Assembly: GCA_038380795.1 (NCBI GenBank)
Contig: CM076266.1
Coordinates: forward strand, 34,050,145-34,114,144
Length of the DNA: 64,000 bases
Direction: 5' to 3'
From: Pyrocephalus nanus
Taxonomy: Eukaryota; Chordata; Aves; Passeriformes; Tyrannidae
Made by a program: the position numbers and the translations under genes. Of this stretch, positions 48,712 through 61,498 are shown piece after piece (within the stretch, counting starts at the first letter, position 1; each line of letters opens with the position of its first letter). The notes under the pieces are model-generated. The model did no database searches, was not told the DNA's origin, and was given only the letters and a program-made list of their open reading frames with translations.

Positions 48712-51700
48712 CAAATTCTGGCTTTTCTGTAAAGACTGTCTGTCTCTTCCAGAGCTATAGTAACTTCAAAGGGTTTCCCAGCATTAGCACAGCTTGGATA
48801 GATACAGCCAGCCAATGGGATATGGAATGTTTGTACAGCCTTTCTAATTCCACAAGGGACTAAACACATTTGCTGTTTTATATAGAAATAAAAGAGGTGA
48901 TGATAGAAGATGAAAAGAAAGAATAACACAAACTATGTTCTTCATATTCTGTGCACTGAATATGTCAAAGAATTGCTAGTCATAATTGAACGTAAGTGCA
49001 CGACTGAATACAAGTCTTTTATTAAACTTCAACGTTCAATGGACGTCAATCAGACTGAGTTTCTTTAAAACTTTGTTTTGTAGTTTTTTAGCCTTTTGCA
49101 TTATAAGGCAGCTTGCTGTACTGTCATAATGTAATACAGAAATTGTTAATGATGAATATTGCTTGCAACGTATTAGAATTATATATACATAAAAATTTAG
49201 TTTGTATAGCATGGGGCCAAGAGTAACATTATTCAGGGTGTGAAAAAATCCCACAAGGTAACCTTAAAAGCTATTTAAATAGGTTTTTGAAAGGGGGAAT
49301 ACCATAACAGGAATTTGTCTATATTTTTTTACTATATTCTGCTGCTTTTGATTTTCCAAATCAAAAAAGGGAAAGTCTCTTTTTAAACATTTTTTTTCCC
49401 ACAGTCATTTTCAAGGGAATGCTTTGACTGTGCAAAAATCTCTTGTTTCTACTAAGTAAATGTTTGAGCTCTAAGTAATTTTGATTCTGGCCAGTGTTAT
49501 TAGTATCATTCAGTTATATTCAAAGGTGTTTTGTGTGATTTCTTCGCAAATAATGATTTCTCAATTTGTCAAGTATGTTTTTAATTTTTTTGTGTGTGAA
49601 AGGAGAAGTATTTGGTTCAATACATTAACTACTTTGTTGGGTTTATTAGAAGTAGCACATCTGGGCTCTTTACAGTCCATAAATACTCAAACTTGCAACA
49701 TGTGAGTGAGGTGGAAAGGGGCATCTCCTCCTTTTTACTGGATAGGAAATGAGGCACGAAGAAATTGAGAACTCAGTTTTAAGGAAACTTCCCAGTCTAC
49801 CCACTCACAAGACTCTTTGGTAGTTGCACTTCCAACTCCAGAGAATTTAAATGCTGGAACCGAAGCCCTTTCATTGCCAGTAGCTCCACTTAATATCACT
49901 TAAATATCTCTTTGAAAATGATCATCTGGCTTACTCTGAGGAACTCAGAGTCCATAGTAGTCCATGGTAGACTACTGAGTTACAAACCTCAGACTTCTAA
50001 ATCTTGCCCCATTTCCCTGATTGCTGCCTTGCCTTTCCTCTAGGGAAGTTTTAATGTTTTTCTTTTGTCTCATCTTTCTCAGAGACTTAGACAAAAGGAA
50101 GGCTTTAGTGGTATCTCTAGTGCAAGCTGTTGGGGGGCAGGGCAGGATATGGGGAGGAGCAGGGAGAAAGAAATCATTTCATATTCCCGTTTTAAGTTTA
50201 TTTTAATTCTGACACAGAAATCGAACTGGTAATTTTCTTCAGACGTGCATGCCTGAATTCTTCACACCTCTTTGTCAGAGTTCATTTGACTTAAGCATCA
50301 GGGTAATGCTTTGCCAGCGGTTAGTATACTTAGTGTTTCTGTGACCATGAATCAACCTTCTATAAATATATTACTGCAGTTGTACATGGCTGTCTGAAGA
50401 CGTCTGTCTATGAAGATTTATTTGCAAATGCCCTTTTACCCTTTTCTTAACAAGCCGCTTTCAAAGGCTGTTTATATTTTTGGCAGAGCTGTGAGCTTTC
50501 TCTCAGGGCTGCTCACATTTCAGTGGACAGGTGACTTGCATACTTTTTCTTTATAAATTATGAGTAAATTACATTGCCAGTCCAATATAGAGCAATCGTA
50601 GTTGACCTTGCTATTTAACAAGCTTTGAATTTCTGGTTTGTGTTTGTGTGGGTTTTTTTGTGTTGAGGGTTGGAGATTTTTTGTTCATTTGTTTTGTGCG
50701 GTTTTTTTCTCTACTTGGAGACCTCAAAAGTGATTTTAGCATGTTAAGAATGTTGTTTTCAAATACAGGTTCTTTCTTCATGTCTTTTTTTTTTTATTTC
50801 ATATGTATTCTCTGAAGAGGATAATTCTCCTGTGTTTGTTTAAAATATTTTTCACTAATTATTCCCTGTTACTAAAGGAAAACACACAAAGTTTGCTAAC
50901 AAGTGATAACATGCAGGAACATACAGGAAATCACAAAGCATTTTATCAATCCAAGAAAATTAACTAATTTCTCAGCAGATTAAATGCTGTACAACTGATT
51001 ATTTGTAGGATAGTTTTTAGTTTAATTAAATTCTGACTTACTTGGATAGAAGTTTTGAGAGGCAGTATTAACACTATGCACTGGTTTGTGGCTCAGTGAT
51101 GGAAAGAACTTGCCTTGTGGTGCCCATGGCTTAATTCCCTGTTGTAATCATCTGCTTGACTTAGTTGAAATTATGCCAGTGGATAATTTGGCCCCCTGGT
51201 ATTCCAGGAAACATAAAAATGGATGCTGAAACCTGCTAATAAGACTGGACTATAACAAAATATCCTTTACTGTGGGAGTGGAGAATGACAATATTTTTTA
51301 AAGGAGTGATGTGTCTAACTACAAGGTCAGGCAAACTATGTCTTTTGATATTTGTGTATCAGTCAAAACTTATTTCACAGAAGGATTAAGGCACTGTGTA
51401 ATTTCTGTAACAGTAAGTATTAGAAATCAAAAAACCAAACAAAACAATTAAATAGAAATAAAAGAACAGATGCTAACTGGAGCAAACTTAAAAAATGGCA
51501 CTTCATACAGTCACCTGAGAATTCAGATGCTTGCTGCAGGCTCCCCCAGTTCCAGAACTTTTGCATTTCCCTTTCACTGTCCAGACATATATCGTTTTTA
51601 ATCCTTGCTCGACCCCTGACCTCTCTCAGAAGGTATTGGCTCCTTTTCATACTGTGATTAACTGCGCTGCTTCTGATCTGATTATGCACAAGTCACATTC

Positions 51701-54700
51701 TACACAGGATATGTGGCAATGTCTGTGGTGAAAGTCTCTGTGCATGGCATGGGTGTCCAGGAGAAAGCCCTCTAACAGTCACTTCCTCTTTCCATTTTTT
51801 GGGGTCCTCGGGCCTGGCATGGTGGGATTCCCCACCTCCTTTACCCTTTATTGTGGTACCCTTCATTGTGGTGGTAGCAACAGAAGCCAAAATAGGCAGG
51901 AGCTAGTTTAGCAGCCCTGGCAGTTTCTTCTCTGGATGGCAGTGATACTTCTCGGCAGATGCCTCTGCCTGAGAGGTTTCAGTGCACCCTCCAGACTGTT
52001 TTGTTGCTCTTCTCCCTTTCCACAGTTTCAGAGGATGAGAGGAAGTGAGAACACAAACTGCGTCTGAGATTGTCAAAAGGGCATAGGGTGCTCAGGCCAT
52101 TAACAGCATTTAGGATTGTAATCTTAAAGCAGAAACACACAGTGATTCTGTGTATGCTAATATTAGCTGTGGTATGGTCGTGAGAGATCAGTATCAGAAT
52201 CAGTATCAGAGATCCCCGGACTATCAGTTTGCTCGGAATTGCTTTTGTTTCCTGTTCAGAGCTGGAGTTCCTTATAACATGAAGATAATAGCTGTTATCT
52301 TGCTATTTATACCGTAGCTGAGATACCAATGCCTAATGGAAAACAGTCAGCATGCTGGCAGCACTAGATTTTAAGATGACTATAATGGAAGTTATCAATG
52401 TCTACAGAAAGATGGAAGGGGAAAAAAGGAATTATTTTTATGAAGAAAATTTTTCATTTGTAGACTATCAAAATGCCCCAAATAACGTCAACATTTTCAG
52501 TATTCAAGTTTAGAATACATGTATTAAACATATTAATGAGTTGGCTGATAATATATAAGTCCCTAATTAGCCGCTGGCAGTGTACATCATGACAGTTTGG
52601 GCATTTTATAATTGCATTTCTTGATAGCACACAAATACATCTGGTAGAAGGGAATGGCTCTCAAGGTTTTTATGCAGAGAACCGTGAATAAAACATATGT
52701 TTTTAAAAGTGTGCAAGTAGCGTATGGCCCCAAAAGGTAAACCGCAGTAGTAATGGTGAAAGTAATTTTCAAATATCTCTGGACACAGTCTGGTCACAAT
52801 TAAATGCATCCAACTGGTTAATAGGTAAAAAATCTCAGTGCTGGAGGGCAAATCCAAGTGTCACTAAATTCTGTTTTGAACTTTGTTTTTCCATGGGTTG
52901 TAGAGTAGTTTGGATTGTTTTGCACAGGTGTTATGGAGTAGCTCATAAAAAGCTGCATGAACAGGTTTAGAGCAAATCAGAAAGACTAATGTTTTGTTCT
53001 ATGCCCTGAGCACATGTGTGCCTGGTTCCTTCTGTGCATTAACCTTGGAATGTGCTGTCAAAGACCACGTGTAAATGCTTTGTGTTTGACTCATCGAGAT
53101 TGAATCCAATAGTTGATTGGTGAGCAGGTGCAAAACAATATCTCTTCCTGACATCATTAGCAAATTTTGTGTTTCTTTCATCCATGTACAGTCATAGGAT
53201 AATGGGACTTCTTACATTATCTTGAGTTTGTAACATCTCATAATTTTTCCCTGCTATCTGTTTACCTATTAGGTCAGACATTTAGACTGTCAGTTCCTTG
53301 AAGTGTGTACCACTGTATTCTGCTGTATGTGTACAAATTTGTAGTGCAAAGGCACCTTGATCCAGCTGGGACATGCAGTCTAAATAGCTATTATGCAAAT
53401 TTTAGCCTTTAATATCCTTGAATAATTGTTTTTCAGTAATATTGATTGGCAGCAGTTATCTGTGGTGTAGTAGGTTTGTATCCTGTGGGAAGGAGGAGAG
53501 TAATGTTTAGAAAAATCCTTGAAAGTGCCCTTTTGACTTGTGGAATATATACAAACAGCTAATCCAACATATTGTTGAAATGCATAAAAAAACCCATATG
53601 CAGTTTCCCTGGATGACTTGCATCCCTGCGTTGCTGTTTGCTTGGGCAGGGCTGGCAATCTGAATTGCTCTCAAATTTGTGTGATTAATATTGTAAATCT
53701 TATTTTAGCCTGTATTTATAGCTTAAATGGAAGTAAAATTTTGTTAAAATTTTGGCAGAGATTTCAAAATATAGAGGAAAGGATCTGAATTTAACTGCAG
53801 CTTAAATATCTTTTGACTCAGTGCAAATCAAATCCTATCAAAGTAGTTTTTGCCTTGTATGTGCTAGGGTCATCTTGCCCTGGCCTGTGCTGAGCTCTGT
53901 TATACTACTGCATAGCTTTATAGTTCAATTTTTATTTTAAAGCTTATGTGTTGTATGACTGAGCTGTTGAAAAGGACAAAAGTGCTGTGAAACTGTTCAG
54001 GAGGTGAATCCAGACTGTGACACTTTCCAGCGAATGCTTATTTCAGCACAGTGTTTAACATAGCCTCCAAGAGTTCCCCTGAGCCTCAAATCAGCATCAA
54101 ACTGAAATGAAGCATGGTCAAAGTAGCACACTGTGTTTCCCACAGCTTCAAGAATACTTTTATTCTTTTCAACTTATCCTCCAAGCAATTGAGTCTCTAA
54201 ATTGACATCATGCTAGGTGACATGCTTAGGAGGGTACATCACTAATAGCATTAAATTGCTGATTTCTCTTAAAAGAGAAATACAACATACAAAGAAACTA
54301 GACAAAAATACAAAAGTTTTCTAATGTTAGTGGAGTCTACAAATGAGAAATACGGAAATACCTGCTTGTACAGGCATTATCAGCTTTGACTTTCCTTCAC
54401 CTACCACCATTCTTTGGAAGCACTTAGAGCTTGTGGTTTTGTGAGAAGTTGTTTATATATTTTGGAAGCAAAAGGATAGAAATGGTCTGGTTGAAAGTCC
54501 TCTCATGCAGTACCCCTAAACAGTGCCATGAGATTCAGTTTCAGCCCTTCAGCCCCTCTTATGGCCGTGGTTTATCTTAGGCACCTTGGTCCAGCAGCAG
54601 AGATAGTATATACAAGGTCTCCTGTCAGAATTGTTACATGCAGAGACTGTCCTAGCCCAGACCCCAGGAACCCAGTTTCATTTTCATTGTCCAGTACTTT

Positions 54701-55632
54701 AAGATTAGGGAGTGCTACTTTCTTATGCCTTAATCTCAAACATCTGTTGACTTCAAGGTCTCATTTCCCAATTCTCTTTGCTATTCTTGTCTTCCCATAG
54801 GAAATAAAAGAAGAATTGGTTTCAGCTTCACTTAAGGTATAAATAACAAGGATTATCTGGCACTAAAAGCTGAAATGAAGAACTGTCTTCTAAGAGAATT
54901 GTGCAGTCAAAGTGTTGGAATAGGAATTATAACCCCCAAGAGATAGTGCTTGCTTGAGATAGTGTTTTTTGGAAAGAAAATTTGTCTGAAAGATGGATTA
55001 CAAGAAAATTTTGTTTAAATATCTTAGAAAAAACGTTGACTTAGCACTGGTCCTGAAACAATTTTTTTCCCATGAGTTTTAGTGGGCTTTGGAAAAGCAC
55101 CCATATGAGTTAGGACCTTGCCAATATCTTATTGAGAATTAGAGAACTAGGGGCCTATCTGTTTAGCTTCTCATTGTGCTCCTCTATTATATGTACACAT
55201 TTTTCACTACATTAAAGTCCTTCCCAGTTATATTTTGTTGTTTTACTGGTGTGATAATTTCCACTAGTGACAACACTCACATAACAGTTTTGGTTGAAGT
55301 TCCTTGAGTTTAAAAAACAAGTAGCATTCATGGGGAAGAAGCAAAATATGAGTAGCAGTTTCATAGGGAAGACCCTCCAAAAGAACTAAAATAATCCTAC
55401 CTGACCTTTGGAAACTGAAAATCTCTTACTTTTATGCGATGGTGAGTGTATCTGAATCCTTAAAGTCAAACTAAAACTGTAAAAATTAATCATCTAAATT
55501 GTATTTTAATATCCTTTCCTGGATTTCACTGGGGTTTTTCTCACTATTATCTTTCATGGCTTTGATAAATTGTTGTACAAAGGGTTTTGTAATGGTATGG
55601 GCAGATAGGATTCTGCATTCCTGTTATTCATC

Positions 55633-55711
55633 TTTTTTTTTTTTTTTTTTCCTGAATATTCCTCTTTTTTTTTTTTTTTTTTTTTTTTTCCCTGAATATT
55701 CCTCTTTTTTT
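55633..55711 (+). repeat. Tandem duplication of a poly-T plus CCTGAATATTCCTC unit
   Basis: T18 then CCTGAATATTCCTC, T25 then CCCTGAATATTCCTC, then T7. The 14-bp non-T segment is identical in both units, indicating a recent duplication with slippage of the T runs. Confidence 0.9.
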
Positions 55712-55737
55712 CAGTTATTTTACTCATTTGTGTGCTG

Positions 55738-55771
55738 TAAAGGTACTCTGTGTCACAGTAAAGGTACTCTA
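55738..55771 (+). repeat. Short duplication of GTAAAGGTACTCT
   Basis: GTAAAGGTACTCT occurs twice with GTGTCACA between the copies, 27 bp beyond the poly-T duplication. Confidence 0.85.
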
Positions 55772-56264
55772 CTCCTTGTATTTTGAGACACAACAGAAGA
55801 TGCTCTGCGTGCAGACAGCTGCTTGTACTTTGTGAACTCAATTGCAAACATTTCACACTGTTTTTTCCTGCTGTGTCCATTGCTGGCAATGAATTCAGTG
55901 CTGAGATAATCCAACTTCAATTGCCAAAGTGCTTAATTTTATCTGGTATCCTAATTTTAGTGTGTTTATCGCAGCCATGCCAAGAATTGGATGTCGCAGC
56001 ACTTGGAATTGTCCAAATAATGAGAGTCAATAAATATTTTTATTTAGAATATTAAAGTAGAACTTTAAAGGGGAAGATGAATTGGCCCTATTTTGTTAAT
56101 GATTCTGTACAGATATATAGAAGTTGCTGTTGTACGTGGGACTGGTAGTATTGTTTGACTGAACGTAAACGAATACATAGGAAAACACAGTAAGTGTATA
56201 TATCCTCTGATACTTGGCAGCTCAGGGATTGTCAAGGCCAGAGTTGTAGCATGATTCAGAGGTG

Positions 56265-56278
56265 TTTTTTTTTTTTTT
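56265..56278 (+). repeat. Poly-T tract (14 T)
   Basis: Fourteen T followed by CTTCCTCCCTG, a pyrimidine-rich stretch without a following exon. Confidence 0.85.
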
Positions 56279-56548
56279 CTTCCTCCCTGTTGGTCTTTCC
56301 AGTCCCTCTTTGAGCCCATGGAATCCTTAAGCACCCACATTTTTAGGCCAGGAATTTCAACAGCTTAACTATGCATTGTATGAAGTACCGTTTTCTTTTC
56401 TTCCATCTTGCTGGTTGACTCCTTTGAAATGTGTGGGAAGAAGCAGTCAAACATCTAGCACAGTATTTTAGGAAGGACAAGCCTTCCTCATACTGTTTCA
56501 TAAGTTTACCTTGGATACCTGGGGTGGCAAGAGAGATAAATAACCTAA

Positions 56549-56586
56549 TAGTTTATAAATGTAGTTTATAAATAGTTTATAAATGT
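56549..56586 (+). repeat. Short tandem repeat of AGTTTATAAAT(GT)
   Basis: Three consecutive copies of AGTTTATAAAT, with GT between the first two and after the third. Confidence 0.85.
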
Positions 56587-58474
56587 CCATACAATATCTC
56601 CCTGAATTAGGGTGCTATTAAGAAGAAGAAGCAGAGAAAGACTGTGTCACGACTGGACATGGGTTCACAGCTAGAGCCACCAAATTGCAATAATAATGCA
56701 ATATGACTTCTAAAAGCACATGACTTTATTTTTATCATCATCTCATTTTGGTTTTCTAAATCCTGATGTCTTAGTTGCCCTTAAGCATCTTGCTGAAAGT
56801 TAACAGGTATTTTGTACTGCAGCAAAAAGTAAACACCAGCTCTAGGATGTCAGAGTAGCATCTGCAATAGTGGCTCATCTTCTGTCATGGATTTAGAAAG
56901 AGGTTATTTTGACTTACGTAAGATCCAACAATGTCTGAAAACAGCGTCCTGCATTTGTAGCCCTCAGGACTGCTTTCTCAGGGTACCTCCAGCATAAATG
57001 AAGCAACATCTGCATCCTGCAATAGATAAGGAGCACTTAGAGATACTACTTTATTGCATTTCTACATGCTTTTCCTTGTCTGTATCATGACTTGCTGTGC
57101 AAGTCATAAGATGTTCTACTGGCCACCGTGAGCATGAAATAGCAAGAGGTGGAGCTGGAAGTGTTCAGGTGCTCTTGGCAGGGGAGGAAGAAGACACAGT
57201 GTGCATGTTGGGAAAAGTACATTGGCATTTTGCAGGGCCAGGGCAACAAACTGTCTGTCTATTCCTTGCTAGTTGTTCAGTGCAATGCTGTTAGGCAGGG
57301 AGCAGTAACAGCTGGGAAACAGCAACTGAGCCACAGTGCTCCTGAGATAGTCATGCTTTTCAAATTTCAAATCTCCAGAAATGCAGAGGAGAGAGTATCT
57401 CTGCATATGTAATTTTTCTTGTGTCCCTGATAGGTAAGGAAGCTGATTCTACTATAGTTTGATGCATTCAATTATTACAAAATTCTATAACAAAAGGGCT
57501 GTTTCCTGGTATAATCCTGTGGCATGAAATAAACTAACAGTGGGGTGAGTCAGACCTAAGCTGTTGGAATCAAACAAAAATCTTATCTACTTAGTTTAAA
57601 TAAGTACAATTTGGAGTACATTTTGCAGTCCCTATGGTTTGTCTTATAATGACAATTCTGTCAGTCCTTTGAAGTGTTTCCTTAAAAATCTGTCCAGTTT
57701 CTGTTATGGTGATGACATTTTATTGATTTAAATGAAAACTGGAGCAGTCTAACTCTGTGTATTACAGTGAGGCTTAAGGTACCCTTTTTGAATAGAATAA
57801 AATGTTGATATTCTTATAATCAGAAACATGTTCTTTGTATAGCTCATCTCTTCCACTGTTTCTATAGGATTGTCTAGTTTTTTAAATATTTTTAAAGTGT
57901 TCCAGGATCTGGCCTATTATTTAGGTAATCTGATCATTAAATGTTATTATATTCTTGGAGATCTTTTTTTTTAACTTCACAAGGATTTTGACTCCTAAAT
58001 TACTTATGTGGCATTGATGATATAGTCCTGTATTCAGCGATCTTTATTCAAAATCAGGTTCACTAGAAGTAACAGGGACTACTGTAGTTAACATAGTTGT
58101 TTCACAGCTGTAGTTGTCTATTCCTCTTTTGGTATAGTTCTGAACTTTGTTTCTGGAGAAAGTATTTTAAATGTAAGTGGCTCATCTGCTTATTATTTTG
58201 AACAGAACAATAAGTAGGTTGTTTTAAAAAAAAAGTTTTTGTACTTCTATTGTACTTCTAACTGTTATATAAGGTTGTTATGAGGTTAGAATAGAACCTG
58301 ACTTATTGAAGACATTGTCTTTGAGTGGTCTTGCCTGAATATTGACTGTTGTATAAATCTTTTGAAAATTGCATTATGCTAAAGAAGTTCCATATGTAAG
58401 AATTAAAAACCAAAAAAGCTGTTTGCAATTGCGTAGGTAAATGGCTGCTCAAGGTAGAATGAATCCAGGCTTAA

Positions 58475-58555
58475 CTTGCTCATGCATGCAAGGACACTCT
58501 CAACAGAAAGGAAGGGGTACCTCAAGTGTTCACTAGGAAGGAATAATTAGGAAAT
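58475..58555 (+). repeat. Diverged local duplication, copy 1
   Basis: CTCATGCATGCAAGGACACT, then ACAGAAAGGAAG and AGGAAGGAATAATTAGGA, line up in order with 59385-59463. The overall similarity is moderate, indicating an old duplication or two copies of an unrecognised repeat. Confidence 0.6.
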
Positions 58556-59384
58556 TAAGTAGGGATGGTGAGTTATATACCAAGCCTAAAATTCCTGTAC
58601 TTTTAATTTTGGTTCCTCAGTAAAATTCTAAATTATATCTTTTGTTTAGGTGCTAGCATGCAAATGGATTCATTCAGACTACCATATCCAATAGAACAGA
58701 AATTAAGAGAGAGATTTCATGGGCTAGTATGGAGAAAAGTGCTTACAAAGCACACAGTGTTCCTAAGTATCACAGGCCAAGGAAGGACAGTGAAATTGTA
58801 CCAAACACATAGAAAGAAGCTTTCTTATGCTGCTTTAGTCATCTTTCTGTAGATGCTGTCAAATGGCAAAATGAAGTTTGTGTTGGATTGAAGAGCATTT
58901 TCAAAAGGGGAGACTGGAAGACAGTGTAATGACAGACATAAAGAAGGAATAGTATTTGGACCCGTTACAATTATTGGCTAGAGTAGGCTTATCCAGAATT
59001 TTCATTAGGATGAGCATATACTTTTCTTTTTAAAATGATCTACCATTATTTTATCAGTGTCATTTTCAAATGGTGTGGAAGTATCAGAAGTTTGTTCTGT
59101 GTTTCCGTGCCACTGCTGCTCATGGGCTCTTTAAATGAAATACTGAAAATACATTTCCATTTCAGTCTGTTGTGCAAGGACAGTGTAGTATACTGGAAGC
59201 TGAGATCTCAAAGGTAAAGCACATGATTATTTATCTCCCAAAAGCTGACACTGTAGTTTTGAGGATTGGCAAAGAGTATGAGTGTTCTAAGATTAGAAAA
59301 AACATGTCTTAGAGATTAGAGGAAGAATATAGTAACCAGCCCTGCAGCTACAATCCACAGCAATTTAAATTTGTAGAACAAGCA

Positions 59385-59463
59385 CTTCCTCATGCATGCA
59401 AGGATACTCTTCACATAGAAATGAAGATGCTCGTGAAAAATTCCAAAGAAGGAAATAATTAGA
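59385..59463 (+). repeat. Diverged local duplication, copy 2
   Basis: CTCATGCATGCAAGGATACT, then ATAGAAATGAAG and AAGAAGGAAATAATTAGA, in the same order and orientation as 58475-58555, about 910 bp away. Confidence 0.6.
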
Positions 59464-60033
59464 AGATACTCTGAGTTAATTGCTAGTACAGTTTTTTTGT
59501 GAAGACAACAGTCACACTTTTTAATAAATGCTAAATCAATGAAGAGACACTATTTAACAGGATTTGAACTATTTTAATTCTCTTTGTGTGTGTGTAACGT
59601 TAGGTATTTGATGGTGTCCTTGATCTTCAGCAGTCTAAAGCCATAAAAATCAGAAGATATTTTCCTCTGACAACTACACCATGAATGCTTTTCTTTGCTT
59701 CCTTCAAGGCATTTCAGCCTTGGTGACTGGTCCTTCAAATTCGGTTGCTGTAATTTGCAGAGTATGCTGCTGAAAGAAAATGTCAACCACATTCTTTGTT
59801 GAGGTTCATGACTGTCATATAATATTAATTTTTCAACAGTATGTAAGGACATTACAGTTGAATTTAGAGGATAATCATTTTGATATAGCATCCTTCTGTC
59901 ATAGCCAACAAACCTTAAGGTCTTTTTTTCCCTCTTCCCAGGAAAAAGAATGACTTGGACTTTCTCACCACTTTAAATGCAATATTGCCATAGGGCACAC
60001 TGTATTGTGTTTTAAAAGCAACTTTTGTTTATC

Positions 60034-60135
60034 CTAGAATCATGTAGGCTGGAAAGACCTTTGAGATAATCAGGTCCAGCCATATGTTTAACACTGCAAA
60101 GTCCACCACTAAACCATGTTCCTAAGTGCCACATT
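60034..60135 (-). mobile_element. CR1 LINE 3' fragment, antisense
   Basis: CCTAGAATCATGTAGGCTGG, AAAGACCTTTGAGATAATCA and AGTCCACCACTAAACCATGT followed by TCCTAAGTGCCACA match the 3' end of the same CR1 subgroup as the copy at 61499. About 100 bp survives. Confidence 0.85.
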
Positions 60136-60923
60136 TTATTAGGTTTGTGTGACAAGGTTTTGGAAGTGGGGGCTACAGGGATGGCTTCTGTAAGAATCTC
60201 TTGGAGCTTCCTCATATCTGACAGACCCATTTGCTATATTTTCTTTCCCCTGTCCATCTGAGTAGGGGAACGATAGACCAGCTTCAATGAGCACCAGGCA
60301 TCCAGCCAAGGTCAACCCACCACACACGTGTACATTATTTCAAAACTCCATACTAGTTTTTAGAAAATATTTATGAAGTCAAGCTTCAAAATTCACTCAG
60401 CTATGTAAAAAGTTTCCTATCAAGAATAATTATCAACTGTGTTGGAATATTTTACCTAATTTCAATTTAGTTGCTTATGTGAAAGATGATTGTAGAAAAA
60501 CTTGTCTTCAATTCAAAACAGAACCTGAAAAATATTTTGGAACTTTGTGGGTTCTTTAATCTCACAATAGACTATGTAGTTCAATGGTTATGAAACTTTT
60601 TTGGCAATCTTGATTGACAACCCAACATCAGGATTTCTCTGAACTAATGTTCCTGACATTCCCAAACACCATTGTAAGTTTTTGGAGATGCATCTGAACC
60701 AGCTATCAGGTGTGGGCATTATTTCTATTGCTCTATTTTATGGTGATTGTCAGCTAAGTCTATGAAGCCAATGCCAGAGCTTCGGAAAGTCATATCCTGG
60801 ATAAAATGAAATTACTTCTTTACCCTTCAGATATTAATTTTTACCTTTATATCCATCTGAACTATTTTAAAAAAATGTTGTTTTGATGTAAATTGTTCAT
60901 TAAAAGAAATTGTGTGTCTGTGA

Positions 60924-60966
60924 AGTTGTGTTCCACAACTTTTCTAAAAAGTTGTGGCACACAACT
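60924..60966. repeat. Near-perfect hairpin, 20-bp stem with a 3-nt loop
   Basis: Arm 60924-60943 (AGTTGTGTTCCACAACTTTT) is the reverse complement of 60947-60966 except for one mismatched pair (60932/60958). The loop is CTA. The stem is too short and the loop too small for a microRNA precursor, and no T run follows it. It lies directly beside the CT microsatellite. Confidence 0.85.
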
Positions 60967-60967
60967 A

Positions 60968-61020
60968 TCTCTCTCTCTCCATCTTTCTCTCTCTCTCTCT
61001 CTCTCTCTCTTTTTCTTTCT
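60968..61020. repeat. (CT)n microsatellite
   Basis: (CT) repeats interrupted by CCAT and CTTT, ending in TTTTCTTTCT. It is a homopurine-homopyrimidine mirror-type tract able to form triplex DNA, and it is the source of an artefactual Arg/Glu repeat frame on the minus strand. Confidence 0.95.
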
Positions 61021-61498
61021 ATCTGAGATATTCTGGGTAGCTAGAAACTGAGTACCCCCCAAATCATTAATAGTTCTTGAAAATTGTTTCTTTCATCCTT
61101 GATATACCTTGAAATTCTTCACAGTGTTGAAACATGTATTAACAGTTCTGTATCTGTGCAGAAATATGTGACAATTACTGTGAGATTAAATTATTCAGCC
61201 CAACCCTTAGTTCATTCCTTGAACAAATCATGAAAGAGCTTTCAGCAGGTTTGCAAAGTTTTCTCCTTTCCTAAGATTCAGCAGGTTTTTCAGACAGAAC
61301 TATGGAACGCAGCGTTGGCTCTTTAGGAAGAAACTTTCACCTGCAAAAGCCTGTAACGTAGCGATTCCACTTTCAAAATCCCTAGTAAACACCATGTCTT
61401 CTGGGTTCATTTTATATACAATTCAGTTAATTGGAGATGCTTAAGCCTTGTTTTTTTTTCTCATTTTCCTATGCATAACACTATCAATGTTACCAAAT

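Noticed and set aside
49956..49976. Inverted repeat AGTAGTC ... GACTACT
   Set aside because: A 7-bp arm length is common by chance in this much sequence.
54799..54835. Possible small exon between an AG and a GT (EIKEELVSASLK)
   Set aside because: Weak acceptor, no family match, and such AG/GT pairs are expected by chance in 64 kb.
60924..60966. microRNA precursor
   Set aside because: A stem of 20 bp with a 3-nt loop is too short for Drosha/Dicer processing of a typical precursor.
60862..61062. Arg/Glu-repeat protein on -
   Set aside because: It is the translation of the CT microsatellite.
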